Of a DNA stretch of 64,000 nt, positions 61,140 to 64,000 are shown piece after piece. Origin of the DNA: an uncultured Acetatifactor sp. (lineage in GTDB: Bacteria > Bacillota > Clostridia > Lachnospirales > Lachnospiraceae). Where the stretch lies: assembly GCA_910584235.1 (NCBI GenBank), contig CAJTZD010000001.1:1-64000 (forward strand), in the 5' to 3' direction. The stretch's first letter is position 1. Every line of letters begins with the position of its first letter. A program made the position numbers and the translations under genes. The notes under the pieces were generated by a model. It was not told the DNA's origin and made no database searches. It saw only the letters and a program-made list of their open reading frames with translations.

Positions 61140-62624
61140 ATGTATAACGAAGCTTCACATCATAAGAAAACCGATTTAGACAAAATTATTATAAGCCAGG
61201 AGCCCCCCGGGGAAGAACCGGCCAGACAATACTATTTCATGGCAAAATGCCAAGAACACGTAAAAGCCTTTGCGCAGAAAAACGGCCGTCCCCCCAAAGC
61301 CTGTGTGACCACATTCGGCTGTCAGATGAACGCCAGGGACTCCGAAAAATTACTGGGCATCCTGGAGGCGGTAGGCTTTTCCCCCACCGACAGCGAACAG
61401 GCGGACTTTGTCATCTACAACACCTGCACTGTCCGGGACAATGCGAATCAGCGGGTCTACGGCAGGCTGGGCGAGCTGAACCGTTATAAGCGGCTGAACC
61501 CTCAGATGAAGATAGCCCTCTGCGGCTGCATGATGCAGGAGCCTGCGGTCATCGAAAAGCTGAAGAAAAGCTATCCTTTCATAGACCTGATCTTCGGCAC
61601 CCACAACATTTACAAATTCGCGGAGCTCCTCTGGGCCTCTTTCGAGTCAAAAGGAATGCTCATCGACATCTGGGAAGATACGGATAAGATCGTAGAAGAC
61701 CTGCCGGTAGACCGAAAATACCCATTCAAGTCCGGCATCAATATCATGTTCGGCTGCAATAACTTCTGCAGCTATTGCATAGTGCCCTATGTGAGAGGGC
61801 GGGAACGCAGCAGGGCTCCAAAAGAAATCCTCCGGGAGATCGAAAAAGTGGTGGCGGACGGCGTAGTAGAGGTAATGCTGTTAGGGCAGAACGTAAATTC
61901 CTATGGGAAGAACCTGGACGAGCCCGTCACTTTCGCTGAACTGCTGCGGGAGGTGGAGAAGATCGAGGGCCTGAAGCGCATCCGCTTCATGACATCCCAC
62001 CCCAAGGACTTGTCGGAAGAGTTGATAGAGGTCATGAAGCAGTCAAAGAAGATCTGCCGCCATCTCCATCTGCCCCTGCAGTCAGGCTCCACCCGGATTC
62101 TGGAGCGGATGAACAGGCGCTATACCAAGGAGCAGTACATAGAGCTTGCGGAGCGCATCCGCAGGGAGATACCGGACATCGCCATTACCACGGACATCAT
62201 AGTCGGTTTCCCGGGGGAGACAGAAGAGGACTTGGAGGAGACCCTTGACGTGGTGCGCAGGGTGAAATATGACAATGCCTTTACGTTCATATATTCCAAG
62301 CGCACGGGCACCCCTGCGGCAGCTATGGAGAATCAGGTGCCTGCAGAACAGGTAAAGCAGAGGTTTGAGCGGCTCTTAAAGCTGGTGCAGGAGACTGCCA
62401 GGGAGCAGGTGGCAAAATACCAGGGGCAGGTCATGGAGGCGCTGATCGAGGAAGTCAATGAGAGCGATGTCTCTCTGGTCACCGGCAGGCTGTCCAACAA
62501 CACCATCGTCCATGTGCCGGGCGATGCATCTTTGATCGGAAAAATTGTACCTGTATCCCTGGATGAGTGCCACGGATTTTATTACATTGGGCATTGCATT
62601 TTGGACGAAACAGGTGCAGAATAG
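61140..62624 (+). CDS. miaB: tRNA (N6-isopentenyl adenosine-37)-C2 methylthiotransferase
   Basis: A radical SAM enzyme that turns i6A37 of tRNA into ms2i6A37. From 61140 it has 494 residues. The N-terminal methylthiotransferase domain carries cysteines in TTFGCQMNARDSEK, YNTCTVRDNA and CGCMMQEP; the radical SAM motif is CNNFCSYCIVPYVRGRERSR; a TRAM domain closes the protein. The frame extends upstream to 61047, but those 31 residues (MKRNISIIKNVKGNQIVVVN...) are foreign to MiaB and seem to be the beginning of another gene joined in frame. An AAAGGAG lies at 61119-61125, 14 bases before 61140. It is followed by tcdA. Confidence 0.93.
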   Translation: MYNEASHHKKTDLDKIIISQEPPGEEPARQYYFMAKCQEHVKAFAQKNGRPPKACVTTFGCQMNARDSEKLLGILEAVGFSPTDSEQADFVIYNTCTVRDNANQRVYGRLGELNRYKRLNPQMKIALCGCMMQEPAVIEKLKKSYPFIDLIFGTHNIYKFAELLWASFESKGMLIDIWEDTDKIVEDLPVDRKYPFKSGINIMFGCNNFCSYCIVPYVRGRERSRAPKEILREIEKVVADGVVEVMLLGQNVNSYGKNLDEPVTFAELLREVEKIEGLKRIRFMTSHPKDLSEELIEVMKQSKKICRHLHLPLQSGSTRILERMNRRYTKEQYIELAERIRREIPDIAITTDIIVGFPGETEEDLEETLDVVRRVKYDNAFTFIYSKRTGTPAAAMENQVPAEQVKQRFERLLKLVQETAREQVAKYQGQVMEALIEEVNESDVSLVTGRLSNNTIVHVPGDASLIGKIVPVSLDECHGFYYIGHCILDETGAE

Positions 62625-62805
62625 AATGGAAGCACAGGAAGAAATATCCGTCTGGCGCCAAATGGATTTTTGAGACAGTATGGCTAGGTTACAAAGGCTG
62701 TAGACAGCGGAAACAAACGTGAAAGGAAAATCAGCTCAATATCCGGCTTAATGAAACCAGAAGTGCCAGAGCCGGGCTGGATGCAGGAATGGGCTAGTTG
62801 ACAGA

Positions 62806-63615
62806 ATGAAGATGACAGGACAATTTGCAAGGACGGAGCTGCTACTGGGAAAAGCGGCCATGGAACGGCTGCGCAGATCGAGAGTGGCCGTGTTCGGCAT
62901 AGGCGGCGTGGGCGGGCATGTATGCGAGGCGCTTGCCCGCAGCGGCATCGGGGCTTTTGATCTGGTGGACGACGACCGGGTCAGCCTGACCAACCTGAAC
63001 AGGCAGATCATAGCCGCCGTAAGCACGCTTGGACGCTGCAAAGTGGACGTGATGCGGGAGCGCATCCTGGACATCAATCCGGAGGCGGAGGTTCGAGTGC
63101 ACAAATGCTTCTTTCTGCCGGAAAACGCCGCATCCTTTCCCTTTGCGGAATATGACTATGTAGTAGACGCCGTAGATACCGTCACGGCCAAGCTGGCGCT
63201 GGTTTTACGGGCAAAGGAGTGCGGCACACCAATCATCAGCAGCATGGGCGCCGGAAATAAGCTGGATGCCACGGCATTCCGTGTAGCGGACATCTATGAG
63301 ACGAAAGTCTGCCCATTGGCGAAAGTCATGCGCCGGGAACTGAAAAAGCGCGGCGTGGAGAGCCTGAAAGTGGTATATTCGGAAGAGATTCCCCTCAGTC
63401 CCAATGAAATCCAGGCTTTGGATGAGGGCGAAAAAACCGATACCGATAAAGCGGTCATAAAAAGTACGGACATGGAATCTGAAGAGAGCTATGCGGACAG
63501 CCAGAACCGGGATGCCAGACGGCGAAGCATCCCCGGAAGCATAGCCTTTGTGCCGTCAGTGGCAGGTCTGATCATCGCAGGCGAGGTGATAAAGGACTTG
63601 GCAATGGACAATTAA
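62806..63615 (+). CDS. tcdA: tRNA threonylcarbamoyladenosine dehydratase
   Basis: A 269-residue E1-like enzyme that uses ATP to cyclise t6A37 to ct6A37 in tRNA. The nucleotide-binding GIGGVGGHVCEALARSGIG and DDDRVSLTNLNRQ lie near the N-terminus; DAVDTVTAKLAL and the final SIPGSIAFVPSVAGLIIAGEV are typical. A charged insert at about residues 205-240 is more variable. It is the second tRNA position-37 modification gene in a row after miaB, 181 bases downstream. The ribosome site is weak. Confidence 0.93.
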   Translation: MKMTGQFARTELLLGKAAMERLRRSRVAVFGIGGVGGHVCEALARSGIGAFDLVDDDRVSLTNLNRQIIAAVSTLGRCKVDVMRERILDINPEAEVRVHKCFFLPENAASFPFAEYDYVVDAVDTVTAKLALVLRAKECGTPIISSMGAGNKLDATAFRVADIYETKVCPLAKVMRRELKKRGVESLKVVYSEEIPLSPNEIQALDEGEKTDTDKAVIKSTDMESEESYADSQNRDARRRSIPGSIAFVPSVAGLIIAGEVIKDLAMDN

Positions 63616-63670
63616 AAGATGCTTTAAATATCGAACCAAAAGAAACTCCACACCGACAAGGAGATACCCT

Positions 63671-64000
63671 ATGAAAGTAGTATTACGGAATTTGACGAAA
63701 AAATTCCCCAGCCGCGATAAGAAGAACAAGTCAGACGTCATCGCCGTCAACAACTTCGACTTTGAGATTCCGGACGGCAAGCTCATCGGCCTGCTGGGCC
63801 CCTCCGGCTGCGGCAAGAGCACCACCCTGAACCTGATCAGCGGCCTGGAAAAGCCAACGGCCGGTCAGGTCTTCTTTGGAGAGGACGATGTGACAGGCCT
63901 CCCTCCGGAGCACAGGGGCATCGGCCTGGTGTTCCAGAACTACGCCCTGTACCCCCATCTGACCGTAAGGCAGAACATCCTCTTTCCCTTGGAGAACCTA
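63671..64000 (+). CDS. Sugar-type ABC transporter ATPase (MalK/MsmX/UgpC-like), 5' part
   Basis: The frame opens at ATG 63671, 7 bases after AAGGAG, and runs off the right edge (110 codons seen). Walker A is LLGPSGCGKSTTLN, and the Q-loop is GLVFQNYALYPHLTV, both typical of the CUT1 group. Such ATPases energise several sugar importers, so it could serve the importer at 50-54 kb that lacks its own. The signature motif, Walker B and regulatory domain lie outside the window. Confidence 0.85.
   Translation, partial: MKVVLRNLTKKFPSRDKKNKSDVIAVNNFDFEIPDGKLIGLLGPSGCGKSTTLNLISGLEKPTAGQVFFGEDDVTGLPPEHRGIGLVFQNYALYPHLTVRQNILFPLENL

Overview
The window looks like chromosomal DNA of a spore-forming anaerobic member of the Lachnospiraceae or a close clostridial relative. 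The evidence is an oxygen-sensitive class III ribonucleotide reductase (nrdD/nrdG), the spore-coat operon cotJABC, a GerA/SpoVAF germination protein, corrinoid methyl-transfer genes, Gram-positive AGGAGG ribosome sites and AraC/YesN-YesM sugar regulation. The sequence is moderately GC-rich, except for an AT-rich patch near 59.1-61.1 kb that holds decayed genes. I saw no rRNA, tRNA or CRISPR array.

Layout. 1-5.6 kb: end of an unknown gene, an Rpn-family nuclease, nrdD behind a promoter with two NrdR-like boxes, nrdG, a dUTPase and an XRE regulator. 5.8-12.4 kb: SpoVAF-like germination protein, a flotillin-like SPFH protein, a DegV protein, cotJABC and a TipA-type MerR regulator. 12.5-18.3 kb: a tightly coupled cassette of a TerB-N/TerB-C protein, a BrxD-like (DUF2791) ATPase, an overlooked 39-residue ORF and an Lhr-like SF2 helicase; this is a candidate defence module. 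18.5-31.8 kb: two GH106-like giant glycosidases flank a corrinoid methyl-transfer operon (three UroD-family methyltransferases, an AraC regulator fused in frame to a corrinoid protein, a DUF2284 protein and a RACE-type corrinoid activator). A convergent sodium:solute symporter follows. 33.8-44.3 kb: an OmpR-type two-component system, an unknown membrane-anchored protein with an 18-bp repeat in its 5' end, an AGCS amino acid symporter, a LytTR/GHKL two-component system and a heterodimeric ABC exporter. 44.5-55.8 kb: a GH88/105 gene split by an in-frame TAG, a YesN/YesM system, a sugar ABC importer (binding protein and two permeases) and an ADP-ribosylglycohydrolase-family gene. 56-64 kb: pepT, a sigma factor with a large extra C-terminal region, the decayed patch (truncated Hsp90-like ATPase and a frameshifted remnant), miaB, tcdA, and the start of a sugar-type ABC ATPase running off the right edge.

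How the parts may work together. The GH106-like enzymes, corrinoid proteins and symporter suggest release and demethylation of a methylated, perhaps rhamnose-bearing, plant compound; this is inference. The 44.5-55.8 kb block reads as regulated uptake and processing of an oligouronide-like sugar, with its hydrolase now interrupted. Two copies of a three-hairpin intergenic element, near nrdG and near the SpoVAF-like gene, and a recurring GCATTCC-based 18-bp repeat are not explained by the genes.
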